From JBDREF01 sp043820045 (GTDB lineage: Bacteria > Planctomycetota > Phycisphaerae > Sedimentisphaerales > Anaerobacaceae), in contig JBDREF010000275.1 in assembly GCA_043820045.1 (NCBI GenBank), forward strand, positions 1 to 23,610: a DNA stretch of 23,610 nucleotides. Reading direction: 5' to 3'. The translations under genes and the position numbers were made by a program. The stretch's first letter is position 1; every line of letters starts with the position of its first letter. Below, piece after piece: positions 1 to 7,171 of the stretch. The notes under the pieces were generated by a model. It had not been told where the DNA came from. It saw only the letters and a program-made list of their open reading frames with translations, and made no database searches.

Positions 1-941
1 GGTCGGTGGACCCGTCCATCGAAATAATCGTCGACGGCCAGGACGGAGACATGTCCGGCATTGTCAGCCGGATGCGCGAACAACTGGGGGACAAGATTTC
101 TTACTTTGCAACGCATTTCTATTCGCCCTGGGCCATTACGAAGGTGCTCAAGAACGGCCGGGAAGTCCCGGCAGACGAGATTTCCGCCGCAGATATCTGG
201 CGCGCATGGATGGCCGTAACGCAGTTCGATTCGGAAGGTCGGTCTGTTCTCAATCATCCCGGCATAGAAGCTGCGCGAAGAAAGGGCTACAAGGTAAGCG
301 TCACCGAATGGAACTGGAACGGCTGGTGGAGGCTTGGCGGCCCAGAGGCGGCTTTGAGTTCGAGCTATGCCAAGGGCGTAGGTGCGGCAAGCTTTGTTCA
401 CGCCTTCATGCGCGCAGCCGATGTGATCGAAATCGGATGCCAGTCCATGCTTGTCGGCAACTCATGGGGCATTCACGCCATCTGGGCCGATGCCAAAGGC
501 GAGATTGACCCTCACTACATGCCGACCGGCCAGGTGACTATGTTCTACTCGAAGCATCACGGCGATAAATTGCTTGCGCTGGCCAGCAGGAATGCGCCGA
601 CATACGAACAGCCCTATCGCATGGGCGGCATCGGGCCGCAAAGCAAGGTCGCCTACATTGACGCGATCGCTACTGCCGACGAAAAGCACGTCTATTTTCA
701 CGCCATCAACCGCAGCTTCAGGCAACCGCTGGATGTCACGGTTGATATTTCCGCCTTCGACAGTGTCAACAGCCGAGCCGTACACCTCATCCTGCAAGGC
801 CGCCTGAACGATGCACCAGGACCTGACGAACCAGAACAGATCGGCTGGATAACACAAGAGAGCATATCTTTCGAAGGCACGACACCCAAGATAACCCTGC
901 CGCCCAGATCAGTCTCGTGTATCGAGTTCACGCGCAAATGA
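1..941 (+). CDS. Alpha-L-arabinofuranosidase-like glycoside hydrolase (GH51-type), C-terminal part
   Basis: The gene is cut by the left window edge. The reading frame is open back to base 3, and the GTG at 6 is an internal codon rather than a credible start. The visible part holds the end of a TIM barrel. The motif VTEWNWNGWW, with its Glu codon at 306-308, matches the place of the catalytic nucleophile in GH51 enzymes, and ATHFYSP about 65 residues earlier fits a preceding barrel strand. From about base 560 onward the protein becomes a beta-rich C-terminal domain (FHAINRSFRQPLDVTVDIS), as in the alpha-L-AF_C domain. The acid/base Glu must lie upstream, outside the window. GH51 enzymes release terminal arabinofuranose from arabinans and arabinoxylans. 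The family call is by motif and domain order; the exact substrate cannot be read. No terminator hairpin is visible after the stop. Confidence 0.75.
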   Translation, partial: SVDPSIEIIVDGQDGDMSGIVSRMREQLGDKISYFATHFYSPWAITKVLKNGREVPADEISAADIWRAWMAVTQFDSEGRSVLNHPGIEAARRKGYKVSVTEWNWNGWWRLGGPEAALSSSYAKGVGAASFVHAFMRAADVIEIGCQSMLVGNSWGIHAIWADAKGEIDPHYMPTGQVTMFYSKHHGDKLLALASRNAPTYEQPYRMGGIGPQSKVAYIDAIATADEKHVYFHAINRSFRQPLDVTVDISAFDSVNSRAVHLILQGRLNDAPGPDEPEQIGWITQESISFEGTTPKITLPPRSVSCIEFTRK

Positions 942-1117
942 ATGTGGGAGGCAAATCCAGCCAGCCTTGGACTTCCATTTTTTTTCGAATTTTTTCCTCG
1001 TTTTTGGCGCAAGAATGGGGTAAACAAGAAAAATGTTGAAAAAAGTTTTATTTTCTACTTGGTGATTTGATTTATATCAAATATCTTCTGTATGAATCAA
1101 ATTAGGAGACAACATAT
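942..1117. other. Intergenic region upstream of BlaI 1
   Basis: This A/T-rich stretch has T-runs at about 979-1000 but no convincing stem before them, so no terminator is called for the preceding gene. Its right third holds the candidate promoter and operator of the BlaI gene, listed separately. Confidence 0.5.
1065..1102 (+). promoter_or_regulatory. Candidate promoter with BlaI-type operator (inverted repeats)
   Basis: Three copies of one half-site are visible: ATTTGATT at 1065-1072, ATCAAAT at 1076-1082 and AATCAAAT at 1095-1102. The first and second form a close palindrome (TTTGAT-TTAT-ATCAAA). The first and third form a perfect 8-base inverted repeat. The second and third are direct repeats 20 bp apart, about two helical turns. 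A possible -35 (TTGATT, 1067-1072) and -10 (TATGAA, 1091-1096, spacer 18) lie within the same bases, so a bound repressor would block the promoter. BlaI-family repressors bind dyads as dimers and usually autoregulate; assigning this dyad to the adjacent BlaI is inference. Confidence 0.5.
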
Positions 1118-1537
1118 ATGAAAGCACTAAGTAAAAAGAAGAAGGGCCGGCGAAAGAAGCTCGTAGCCGAGCTAACGGAGGCCGAGTGGGAGATAATGAA
1201 TGTAGTTTGGGACAAGGAGCCTTGCGCCGCCGGGACTGTACAGGAGGCCCTGGCCAAGAGCAAGGATTGGGCCTACGCCACGGTCAAGCTGACAATGGAC
1301 CGGATGGTCAAGAAAGGTTTTCTGGAGATTAACAGGATACGAAACCTCCAGCTTTTCCGTTCCAGCATTAGCGAAGTCGAGGCTCGACGGGGAGAGCTGC
1401 GCCAAATGCTCAAGCGCGCCTTCGGCGGCGCCCTGACGCCCATGTTGAAGTTTCTCGTCGAACACGAGGGGCTGTCTAAAGAGGAAGCGGCTCAGCTTCG
1501 CAAACTCGTGACCGAGGCCGGGAAAGAGAAAGATTAA
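1118..1537 (+). CDS. BlaI/MecI/CopY-family transcriptional repressor 1
   Basis: This 139-residue protein is a winged-helix repressor of the BlaI/MecI family (penicillinase repressor domain). After a basic N-terminus (KKKKGRRKK) comes the family start LTEAEWEIMNVVW, then the recognition-helix region WAYATVKLTMDRMVKKGFL. A helical C-terminal half supplies the dimerisation and protease-sensitive part. The length fits the family, which runs at about 120-140 residues. The start at 1118 is supported by AGGAG at 1104-1108. The partner peptidase gene begins 33 bases after the stop, the classic BlaI-BlaR1 order, so this repressor is probably inactivated by that peptidase. The regulon is unknown. No beta-lactamase gene is nearby, so a role in envelope or nutrient sensing is as likely as antibiotic resistance. 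Confidence 0.9.
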   Translation: MKALSKKKKGRRKKLVAELTEAEWEIMNVVWDKEPCAAGTVQEALAKSKDWAYATVKLTMDRMVKKGFLEINRIRNLQLFRSSISEVEARRGELRQMLKRAFGGALTPMLKFLVEHEGLSKEEAAQLRKLVTEAGKEKD

Positions 1538-1570
1538 CAAAACGTCTTCCTGTAAGCGGGAGGTTTAGCG

Positions 1571-4500
1571 ATGAGTCACATAATTAACGACTTGCTGATG
1601 AGCTTGAACAATATCGGGAAGGTATTCTGCGGCTATGCTGCAAGCGTATTTATCCAATCGGCTATTTTGGTAGTTGTGCTCTTTGTCATCGACCTGCTGC
1701 TGCGAAAAAAGACACGTGCCATTTTTCGCTATTGCCTGTGGCTGCTCGTGCTCGTCAAGCTCATCTTGCCCCCTACCCTGTCCCTGCCGACGGGGATCGG
1801 ATATTGGGCCGCCGACCGATTGCCTGTAGTCTCAAGCCAGCAATTCGATGTGGCCGAGCCTGTAGTAATGGGTGCTTCCGCCGAGATGCCCCACGCCAAG
1901 TCTTCTGAAAGTATTGTCGAACATGCCCCGTTGGCCGCTACTGCAAACACACCGCTGACCTCTCTCACGTGGCAGGCAGTTCTGTTTATCCTATGGTTTG
2001 TGGGGGTATTGGCCTTTTTAGCAGTGCTCCTCCAGCGATTAAAGTTCGTCAGAGGACTCGTAGCCCGGAGCAGCCTCGCACCGAATGACCTGCTGGGCGT
2101 GCTGGAGCAGTGCCGCCTGCAGATGGGCGTCCGGCGGGATATCCGGCTGCAATTATCAGAGGTCATCTCAAGCCCCGCCGTCTGCGGGCTTCTCACGCGG
2201 GTCGTCTTGATGCCGGCCAATCTTGTAGAGAGACTGTCGCCCGAGGGACTGAGAGCCACCCTGATTCATGAGCTGGCCCACATAAAGAGGGGCGACTTGT
2301 GGGTCAACGCCGTTCAGACGGCCTTGCAGGTCGTTTATTTCTACAATCCGTTTGTATGGTTTGCCAACTCTATCATCCGCAAGGTCTGTGAAGAGGCTGT
2401 CGACGAGACAGTCCTCGTGGCTCTTGGGGGCCAGGCCAAAGACTACAGCAATACTCTCATAGATATCGGCGAGATGGCGCTTTGGAGAGCCGACTTAGGG
2501 CTGCGCCTTATTGGCGTGGCAGAATCAAGAAAGGCCTTACAGTGGAGGATTAGACACATGTTAAATCGACCAATACCAAAAAGTGCCAAACTCGGGGTCG
2601 TTGGCATGGCTGTACTTCTTGTCATCGCAGCCGTCTTGCTTCCAATGGCCAGAACTCAAGAGTCGGGCGGTGGCGTGACGAGGGTGCTGCGCTTCCCCCA
2701 GGATCAGTCGGTTGGTGTGGTCTATCTTCAGGACGAGAACCTGGTCATTCCCGAGACAGTCTATGGCTTCCACCCCGGCCATGCGTACGCCGAAATGGAG
2801 AACTTCTCTCCTGCAAGGGGCGAGGTCCGGATCCCAGCCGGCAAACGCGTTATCTTGACCATCCGGGGAGTCGGGGCCACGTCAGCTCGCATCCGGACGG
2901 CGCTTGAGTCGCTCGGTCCGGACGATCTCTACGGCCTGCAATTCTTGTTCATACCCCCGACCCGCCCGATCTATATCGACGACCAAATGCCGCTGGTCGC
3001 CCGGCTGAGCGGGCTGAGGACTCTGAGTCTGGGCAGTGCGCAAGTGAACCCAAGGAGCTTGTCGCTTCTCGCTTCGCTTCCTCGACTGGAGCAGCTTTAT
3101 GCACCTGATAAGACCTCTGATGCAGCGATGGCCGAGATCGCGAAAATGCAGTCCCTCAAGATCCTTGACGTCGGCCCCAGTCAGATGAGCGACAACGGTC
3201 TGAGGTCGCTGGGCAAACTGACGTCCCTGGAGGTATTGGGGCTGTTTGGCAATCCCGGAATGACCGACGACGGCCTGAAAGCCCTGACACAATTGCGTTC
3301 ATTGAGGCATGTACGTCTGGGTATGTACGGGCCCTTTACAGACCGCGGCATGGAATATCTGGCGGCCATGCCCTCGCTCAAAGTGCTTTGGCTGGATACG
3401 CCCAATGTAACCGATGAAGGCTTACGCCGACTCTCAAAAAGCCGCTCGCTGGAACGGCTCACCGTTCACTGGCTGGAGAAGATCACAGGCAGAGGCGTCG
3501 CCTACCTGAAGAACATGCCCCAGCTCAAAGGGCTCGATGTCACTTCTGCCACGCTCACCGACGCAGACCTGGCTTATTTCGGCGCCATGCCGAATCTCGA
3601 CGATTTGGTTCTTGGGTTTGGATTCACGGATGCAGGGATCAGCCGCCTGGCCGATTGCAGGCATCTAAAACGCCTTCACGTCCAGGGCATTAGCAATTCA
3701 CCGCTGACCGACAAGTCTCTGGAGGCCATAAGTACACTGCACGAACTCGAAGATTTGAGCATTGCAGGCACCGGGTTCACGGACGAGGGGATCGAATTGC
3801 TGCTGAGGCTTAAGAATCTGCGCGCCATCGCTCTGTTTTGGTCCGGTCCGGATGGCTTGAGCAACGATAATCTCAAACGCCTGACCGGATTGTCCAAACT
3901 CAGGGAGTTGCATTTAGGTTCGTCCGGCAAAGTGACAATTTCGGGACTGAATGCACTGAACGAGCTTGTGGATTTGGAGAGCCTGAGCCCCAGGGGCATC
4001 GTGCAGGACGAGGGAGGTCTTGACATCTCCGGCCTCAAGAAACTTAAGAGCCTGAGAATCAGCATGCGGAATCAAACAACGAGAACCGGTGACGAGTTCG
4101 TGACTACCTACGACGCATTCCGCGACAGCGATCTGGCGTGTTTGTCGGGATTGACAAACCTGGAGAGCCTCAGCATTTGGGGTAATGGAATTGGCGACGC
4201 CGGCCTCGAACACCTCGCCCCTCTGACGAGGCTAAAGTACTTGCAGATTTCGGGCGGCCCTAACCTGACGGATGACGGATTGAAGCATCTGGCGGGCATG
4301 CGCAGGCTCGACAGCCTCACGATTGGCGACAGCCGGATAACGGGAGAAGGGTTTGCGCATCTGTATCCTCTGAAGACCATCCACATCATTTTTCTCACGT
4401 CGGCCGTGCCGATCAGTGAGAACGCCCTCGCGCATCTCAGGACGGAGCTGCCTCACCTTCAATCGCTCGAGATTACCCAGCCCGAACGGCCAAGCGGTAC

Positions 4501-4582
4501 ACAGGCTCCAAAGCCGGGGAGCCGGCCAAGCCCTACCAGACGGAACTCCTCGCGCCCGATGGGAGGCGCAATTCGACGGTAG
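1571..4582 (+). CDS. BlaR1-type M56 metallopeptidase with C-terminal leucine-rich repeats
   Basis: This is a 1003-residue membrane protein. The N-terminal part (about 1-360) is an M56/BlaR1 antirepressor core: hydrophobic helices at about 20-44, 52-68 and 132-154, the zinc motif HELAH at 233-237, a downstream CEEAVDE supplying the likely third ligand, and a last helix at about 340-358 (KLGVVGMAVLLVIAAVLLP). Residues about 360-475 form a beta-rich linker. Residues about 477-970 are roughly 20 leucine-rich repeats of about 24 residues with the pattern LTDDGLKxLxxLxxLxxLxL. The tail after 970 is rich in Pro, Ser and Arg. Canonical BlaR1 has a penicillin-binding domain here; by topology the repeats should lie outside the membrane. 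GGGAGG at 1558-1563 supports the start. The BlaI gene directly upstream is the presumed cleavage target. The ligand of the repeats is unknown. Confidence 0.88.
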   Translation: MSHIINDLLMSLNNIGKVFCGYAASVFIQSAILVVVLFVIDLLLRKKTRAIFRYCLWLLVLVKLILPPTLSLPTGIGYWAADRLPVVSSQQFDVAEPVVMGASAEMPHAKSSESIVEHAPLAATANTPLTSLTWQAVLFILWFVGVLAFLAVLLQRLKFVRGLVARSSLAPNDLLGVLEQCRLQMGVRRDIRLQLSEVISSPAVCGLLTRVVLMPANLVERLSPEGLRATLIHELAHIKRGDLWVNAVQTALQVVYFYNPFVWFANSIIRKVCEEAVDETVLVALGGQAKDYSNTLIDIGEMALWRADLGLRLIGVAESRKALQWRIRHMLNRPIPKSAKLGVVGMAVLLVIAAVLLPMARTQESGGGVTRVLRFPQDQSVGVVYLQDENLVIPETVYGFHPGHAYAEMENFSPARGEVRIPAGKRVILTIRGVGATSARIRTALESLGPDDLYGLQFLFIPPTRPIYIDDQMPLVARLSGLRTLSLGSAQVNPRSLSLLASLPRLEQLYAPDKTSDAAMAEIAKMQSLKILDVGPSQMSDNGLRSLGKLTSLEVLGLFGNPGMTDDGLKALTQLRSLRHVRLGMYGPFTDRGMEYLAAMPSLKVLWLDTPNVTDEGLRRLSKSRSLERLTVHWLEKITGRGVAYLKNMPQLKGLDVTSATLTDADLAYFGAMPNLDDLVLGFGFTDAGISRLADCRHLKRLHVQGISNSPLTDKSLEAISTLHELEDLSIAGTGFTDEGIELLLRLKNLRAIALFWSGPDGLSNDNLKRLTGLSKLRELHLGSSGKVTISGLNALNELVDLESLSPRGIVQDEGGLDISGLKKLKSLRISMRNQTTRTGDEFVTTYDAFRDSDLACLSGLTNLESLSIWGNGIGDAGLEHLAPLTRLKYLQISGGPNLTDDGLKHLAGMRRLDSLTIGDSRITGEGFAHLYPLKTIHIIFLTSAVPISENALAHLRTELPHLQSLEITQPERPSGTQAPKPGSRPSPTRRNSSRPMGGAIRR

Positions 4583-4703
4583 CGCCAGAGAAGGTTCAAT
4601 TCCGTAGCGCAAACTGCCGTGAGCCGCTTCGCTGTATGTGCTTGCCCAAGCTGGGATAGGCGGGGGCCTTGAGGCGTTCGGGATCGTGGCAGTCTTGCCC
4701 AGG
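4583..4703. other. Convergent intergenic gap between M56 peptidase 1 and lexA
   Basis: These 121 bases separate two converging genes. CTTGCCCA occurs twice, in the bases around 4643 and 4694, and ACTGCC at 4613-4618 is repeated inverted at 4688-4693. The loop is too long for a normal terminator and no T-run follows. No gene is seen. Confidence 0.4.
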
Positions 4704-5366
4704 TTAGAGTTTCCGCACCAATCCTATGACGACCGCTTCGATTCGGCAGTTGTTTGAGTAGATTGGCTCGTAATTGTCGTTAGCGGGCTGCAGGCGGGCA
4801 TGGTTCTTTTCTTTGTAGAATCTCTTGAGAGTAGCATTCTCCTCATCTACGATGGCGACTACCAGTTGGCCATTACCGGCTATACTGCTACGGCGGCAGA
4901 TCACGTAATCGCCCTGCCGGATGTCATCGTTGACCATGCTGTCACCTTTGACCTCAAGGGCAAATATGTCGTCACCCGCTCCGAAGCAGGAATTCAACGA
5001 CAGAGATTCAACGTTCTCGACCGCCTCCAGAGGAACGCCCGCAGCGACGGCGCCGGCAAGCGGGATCCCGGCCGGCTCGGCAAGATTCGAATCGAAGCTC
5101 TGGTCCGCCAGTTCGCTAAGCAGTTCTTGCGCTCTTGAACTGACTGTCAAAGAGCGAGCCCTGTTTGGCGAACCGCAAAGCAGTCCCTTTTTGCGCAGTT
5201 CGCCGATATGCTCGAATACGGTGCTTCGGCTTATGTTCAACTCGGACGCCATTTCTGCCAGCGTGGGGGAATAACAGCGGTTCTCTTGACAACTTGCCAC
5301 TACTCTCAGCAACTGGAGCTGGCGCGGCGTTAATTGAATTGCGGGCGTTGCTGCTCTTAACGACAT
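4704..5366 (-). CDS. lexA: LexA repressor
   Basis: This 220-residue protein is the SOS repressor LexA, a DNA-binding protein that cleaves itself when RecA is activated by DNA damage. Residues about 12-75 form the winged helix-turn-helix (LTPRQLQLL, then SELNISRSTVFEHIGELRKKG). The self-cleavage site is VAAG at 107-110, with the scissile bond Ala109-Gly110. The catalytic serine is Ser143 in KGDSM, and the lysine is Lys181 in ATLKRF, a spacing of 38, close to that of E. coli LexA. The end GLVRKL is typical. The start at 5366 is supported by TAAGGAGA at 5377-5384. An N-terminus this close to the HTH is normal for LexA. No recA or mutagenesis cassette is in the window, so the gene appears to stand alone or behind a small upstream ORF. 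Confidence 0.95.
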   Translation of the reverse strand: MSLRAATPAIQLTPRQLQLLRVVASCQENRCYSPTLAEMASELNISRSTVFEHIGELRKKGLLCGSPNRARSLTVSSRAQELLSELADQSFDSNLAEPAGIPLAGAVAAGVPLEAVENVESLSLNSCFGAGDDIFALEVKGDSMVNDDIRQGDYVICRRSSIAGNGQLVVAIVDEENATLKRFYKEKNHARLQPANDNYEPIYSNNCRIEAVVIGLVRKL

Positions 5367-5622
5367 TCTTCACGTTCTCCTTATCACCGGCGGCCAGTTC
5401 ATCGGAAAAATGGGCATCGCTCAGTCGCGCAGCCGGCCCGGCGCGCTTAACGCCAATTGTCACGGCGACCGCCTCAACTGCGGAACTCAGCAATCTCGTC
5501 AAAAAGCCCGATGGTTCGAGGCACTGCGGCGGTTCGGGCCGCCAAACAGCGATGAAGTCGCCGCCGGGTCCGAACTTGCACAACGGCTCAGCTTGTCCGC
5601 TGTTGCTACGTGTCGTCTCCAT
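5116..5622 (-). CDS. Possible small hypothetical ORF upstream of and overlapping lexA
   Basis: A 168-residue frame begins at an ATG at 5622 preceded by GGAGGCCAGGAG, a strong ribosome binding site. Its first 85 codons, upstream of lexA, show ordinary amino-acid composition (FGPGGDFIAVWRPEPPQ, then FLTRLLSSAVEAVAVTIGVK). The remainder runs about 250 bases into lexA in another frame and turns basic and irregular, which looks like chance. Three readings are possible: a real gene with an unnoticed frameshift near 5370, a translated leader of lexA, or a spurious frame. No family is recognised. A candidate promoter lies just upstream of its start, which would leave a very short 5' untranslated region. 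Confidence 0.3.
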   Translation of the reverse strand: METTRSNSGQAEPLCKFGPGGDFIAVWRPEPPQCLEPSGFLTRLLSSAVEAVAVTIGVKRAGPAARLSDAHFSDELAAGDKENVKNVVKSSNARNSINAAPAPVAESSGKLSREPLLFPHAGRNGVRVEHKPKHRIRAYRRTAQKGTALRFAKQGSLFDSQFKSARTA

Positions 5623-5643
5623 TTGACTCCTGGCCTCCAGCAA

Positions 5644-5690
5644 GTATTAGTATCCGAAAAGCTCTAACGGCAAATGTTACTATCGGCAAA
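5644..5690 (-). promoter_or_regulatory. Candidate lexA-leader promoter with three imperfect direct repeats
   Basis: Read on the minus strand, TTTGCCGATAGTAAC, TTTGCCGTTAGAGC and TTTTCGGATACTAA follow one another at 14-16 base steps between 5690 and 5647. A possible -35 (TTGCCG, 5668-5673) and -10 (TAATAC, 5644-5649, spacer 18) are built from the same bases. This is a plausible place for an autoregulatory LexA site, but neither the CTGT-N8-ACAG nor the GAAC-N4-GTTC type of SOS box is seen. Confidence 0.35.
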
Positions 5691-5918
5691 GCGGGCTGAA
5701 TTACCCAAACAAAAACCGAACAGAAATCGGCGCATTCCGAACTTTTCCCCGGCCTTTCATTTTCCGCGTCTGTAGTGCTGACAATATGGGACTGCGCCCG
5801 GAATGAATTTCTGCCGGGCCGGGCACTTTTATCCGCCGGCACCGCCTCAAAAACGCAGAATGACCCGCCGGCCGGCTGGTGCACAGCAAAAGTTCGGCTG
5901 AGGAAAACTACAAAATGT
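5691..5918. other. Region between the lexA leader and the HU promoter
   Basis: Together with the lexA leader this makes about 640 bases between lexA and the HU-like gene without a secure gene. A minus-strand frame spans 5606-5884 but has no ribosome binding site and no recognisable domain. Only the two promoter candidates at the flanks stand out. Confidence 0.4.
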
Positions 5919-5951
5919 TTGATTAGATGAGCGTTGTCTGTTAGACTAATC
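5919..5951 (+). promoter_or_regulatory. Candidate promoter of the HU operon with inverted repeat
   Basis: A -35-like TTGATT (5919-5924) and a -10-like TAGACT (5942-5947) are 17 bases apart. GATTAG at 5921-5926 and CTAATC at 5946-5951 form a perfect 6-base inverted repeat covering both elements, so a dimeric repressor could sit here. The predicted transcript would have a leader of about 54 bases before the ATG at 6008. Confidence 0.45.
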
Positions 5952-6007
5952 CCAGTTATTCGTCGTAGTCTTATCGTCGCTGCAGTAAGCGGCTGTGGAG
6001 GTGACCG

Positions 6008-6313
6008 ATGTCAACAATCACGAAAAAAGAACTGATTGACCGAATTGCCAGGAACACTGATGTCAAGCAAGCTTTGGTCAAACCCGTAATTCAGTCTTTT
6101 CTCGACGAGATCGTTAGCGAGCTGGCCAGGGATAATCGCCTCGAATTCCGTGATTTTGGTGTTTTTGAGCCCAGGGCACGTATGGCCAGGAGAGCACAGA
6201 ATCCGAAGACTCTGGAACAAGTCAAGGTCCCGGCCAAGCGAATCGTGAAGTTTAAGATGGGCCGGCTGATGAAGCAGAAGATCAATGACATGAAGACACA
6301 GGAGCGAGATTGA
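6008..6313 (+). CDS. HU/IHF-family DNA-binding protein
   Basis: This 101-residue protein is a bacterial histone-like protein of the HU/IHF family, which binds and bends DNA as a dimer in the nucleoid. The N-terminal helices are TKKELIDRIARNTDVKQALVK, shown here in part as KKELIDRIA, followed by VIQSFLDEIVSEL. The signature RLEFRDFGVFEPR follows. The DNA-intercalating arm contains Asn65-Pro66 within RRAQNPKT, and the C-terminus is helical. The length fits (90-105 residues). GGAGG at 5997-6001 lies six bases before the ATG. The next gene begins four bases after the stop, so this is the first gene of a three-gene operon. HU and IHF subunits cannot be told apart here. Confidence 0.92.
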   Translation: MSTITKKELIDRIARNTDVKQALVKPVIQSFLDEIVSELARDNRLEFRDFGVFEPRARMARRAQNPKTLEQVKVPAKRIVKFKMGRLMKQKINDMKTQERD

Positions 6314-6317
6314 ACAA

Positions 6318-6752
6318 ATGGCGGAAATAGAGCCAATTCTACTGTCGGCAATAACCTGTAACAGAGTCATCTTCGACAAAGTCTCAGGTATGCCGAGTAT
6401 CATAGACATTGTCCAGACTATCGACGCTCAGAGATATCCGGCAAGACATCCGCAAATTGTGTTCTTCTGCGAGCTGACTAACGGGCACGGCACGACAAAA
6501 GCTAAGATAAGACTCATCGACGCGCAGGAAGAGGAAAAAGTTATATTCGAGCGGGAAGGAGCCGTAAAGTTCGGGGACGTCAAACAGATCGTTACCCTGG
6601 CGATGGACCTGCACGGCATTGTCTTCCCCCGCCCGGGAGAGTATCGTTTCCAGTTGTTTGCCGGAGGAAGTCTGGTCGGAGAAAGACGGATCACCTGTCG
6701 AAAGGTCACCATGCCGCCGCAGACCGGGACCAATGATCGCCAGGGAAACTGA
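6318..6752 (+). CDS. DUF6941-like protein
   Basis: This 144-residue protein resembles the small DUF6941 family, whose function is not established. It opens with strands (PILLSAITCNRVIFDKVSG) followed by IDIVQTIDAQRYPARHPQIVFFCEL. It ends in a beta-sandwich-like half with the motif PRPGEYRFQLFAGGSLVGER, which suggests a small soluble beta-rich ligand-binding or structural domain. No signal peptide or membrane segment is present, so it should be cytoplasmic. It starts four bases after the HU-like gene and its stop overlaps the next start (TGATG), so the three genes are very probably co-transcribed and translationally coupled. The family call rests on overall resemblance and could be wrong. Confidence 0.65.
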   Translation: MAEIEPILLSAITCNRVIFDKVSGMPSIIDIVQTIDAQRYPARHPQIVFFCELTNGHGTTKAKIRLIDAQEEEKVIFEREGAVKFGDVKQIVTLAMDLHGIVFPRPGEYRFQLFAGGSLVGERRITCRKVTMPPQTGTNDRQGN

Positions 6753-6982
6753 TGGATGCCGTTCTGTACATCATTGCCGGCCCGCTTTTTCTGGTTTCAT
6801 TCGCCGCCCATCTCTACGTAAGGGTTCGACTCCGCCCAAAAGAAGACTCAGACCTGGACGACTACTACCACGAATTCGAAGACCAGCATCCCGGCCTCGC
6901 CAGATATACAAAATGGTCAAGAATCACCTTCGTTGGCGTCACTGTCGGCGTGTTGCTGCTTTTCGTCGCCATGGTAGTTTAA
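6752..6982 (+). CDS. Small two-helix membrane protein
   Basis: This 76-residue protein has hydrophobic helices at its two ends (about residues 4-22, YIIAGPLFLVSFAAHLYV, and about 58-76, RITFVGVTVGVLLLFVAMVV) around a charged loop rich in Asp and Glu (KEDSDLDDYYHEFEDQHPG). The start codon overlaps the preceding stop by one base, so it is coupled to the DUF6941-like gene. No family is recognised. It could anchor a complex at the membrane, but nothing in the sequence proves this. Confidence 0.7.
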   Translation: MDAVLYIIAGPLFLVSFAAHLYVRVRLRPKEDSDLDDYYHEFEDQHPGLARYTKWSRITFVGVTVGVLLLFVAMVV

Positions 6983-7022
6983 CGCACTTATACTCGGTTC
7001 ACGATATTCCTGCCCCAGACCT

Positions 7023-7171
7023 AATCATGTAGCCGCGGAACCGCCGGCTCTTCGATGCCGCAATTTCTGCCTCGTGCGACACCAACAGTTCTTCCGACTC
7101 GCTTTTTTTATGCGTTTTCGGGCCGCAAATGAGGGTGGCAAAAAAAATTTCAAAACTTTTCAATTTTCTTG
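7023..7171. other. Intergenic region before BlaI 2
   Basis: A GC-rich inverted repeat (AGCCG at 7031-7035 with CGGCT at 7045-7049) can form a short stem, but no T-run follows it closely. The T-run at about 7103-7109 has no stem. Transcription of the HU operon may end here, but no clear terminator is seen. No gene is seen. Confidence 0.35.

Noticed and set aside
1118..4582. Beta-lactam resistance locus
   Set aside because: Although BlaI/BlaR1-type genes are present, there is no beta-lactamase or penicillin-binding gene, and the sensor is not a penicillin-binding domain.
5606..5884. Minus-strand frame of 92 codons between lexA and the HU gene
   Set aside because: There is no ribosome binding site, domain or membrane pattern, and it overlaps the better-supported leader frame and promoter candidate.
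7031..7049. GC-rich stem as rho-independent terminator
   Set aside because: The stem is short and interrupted, and no T-run follows it directly.
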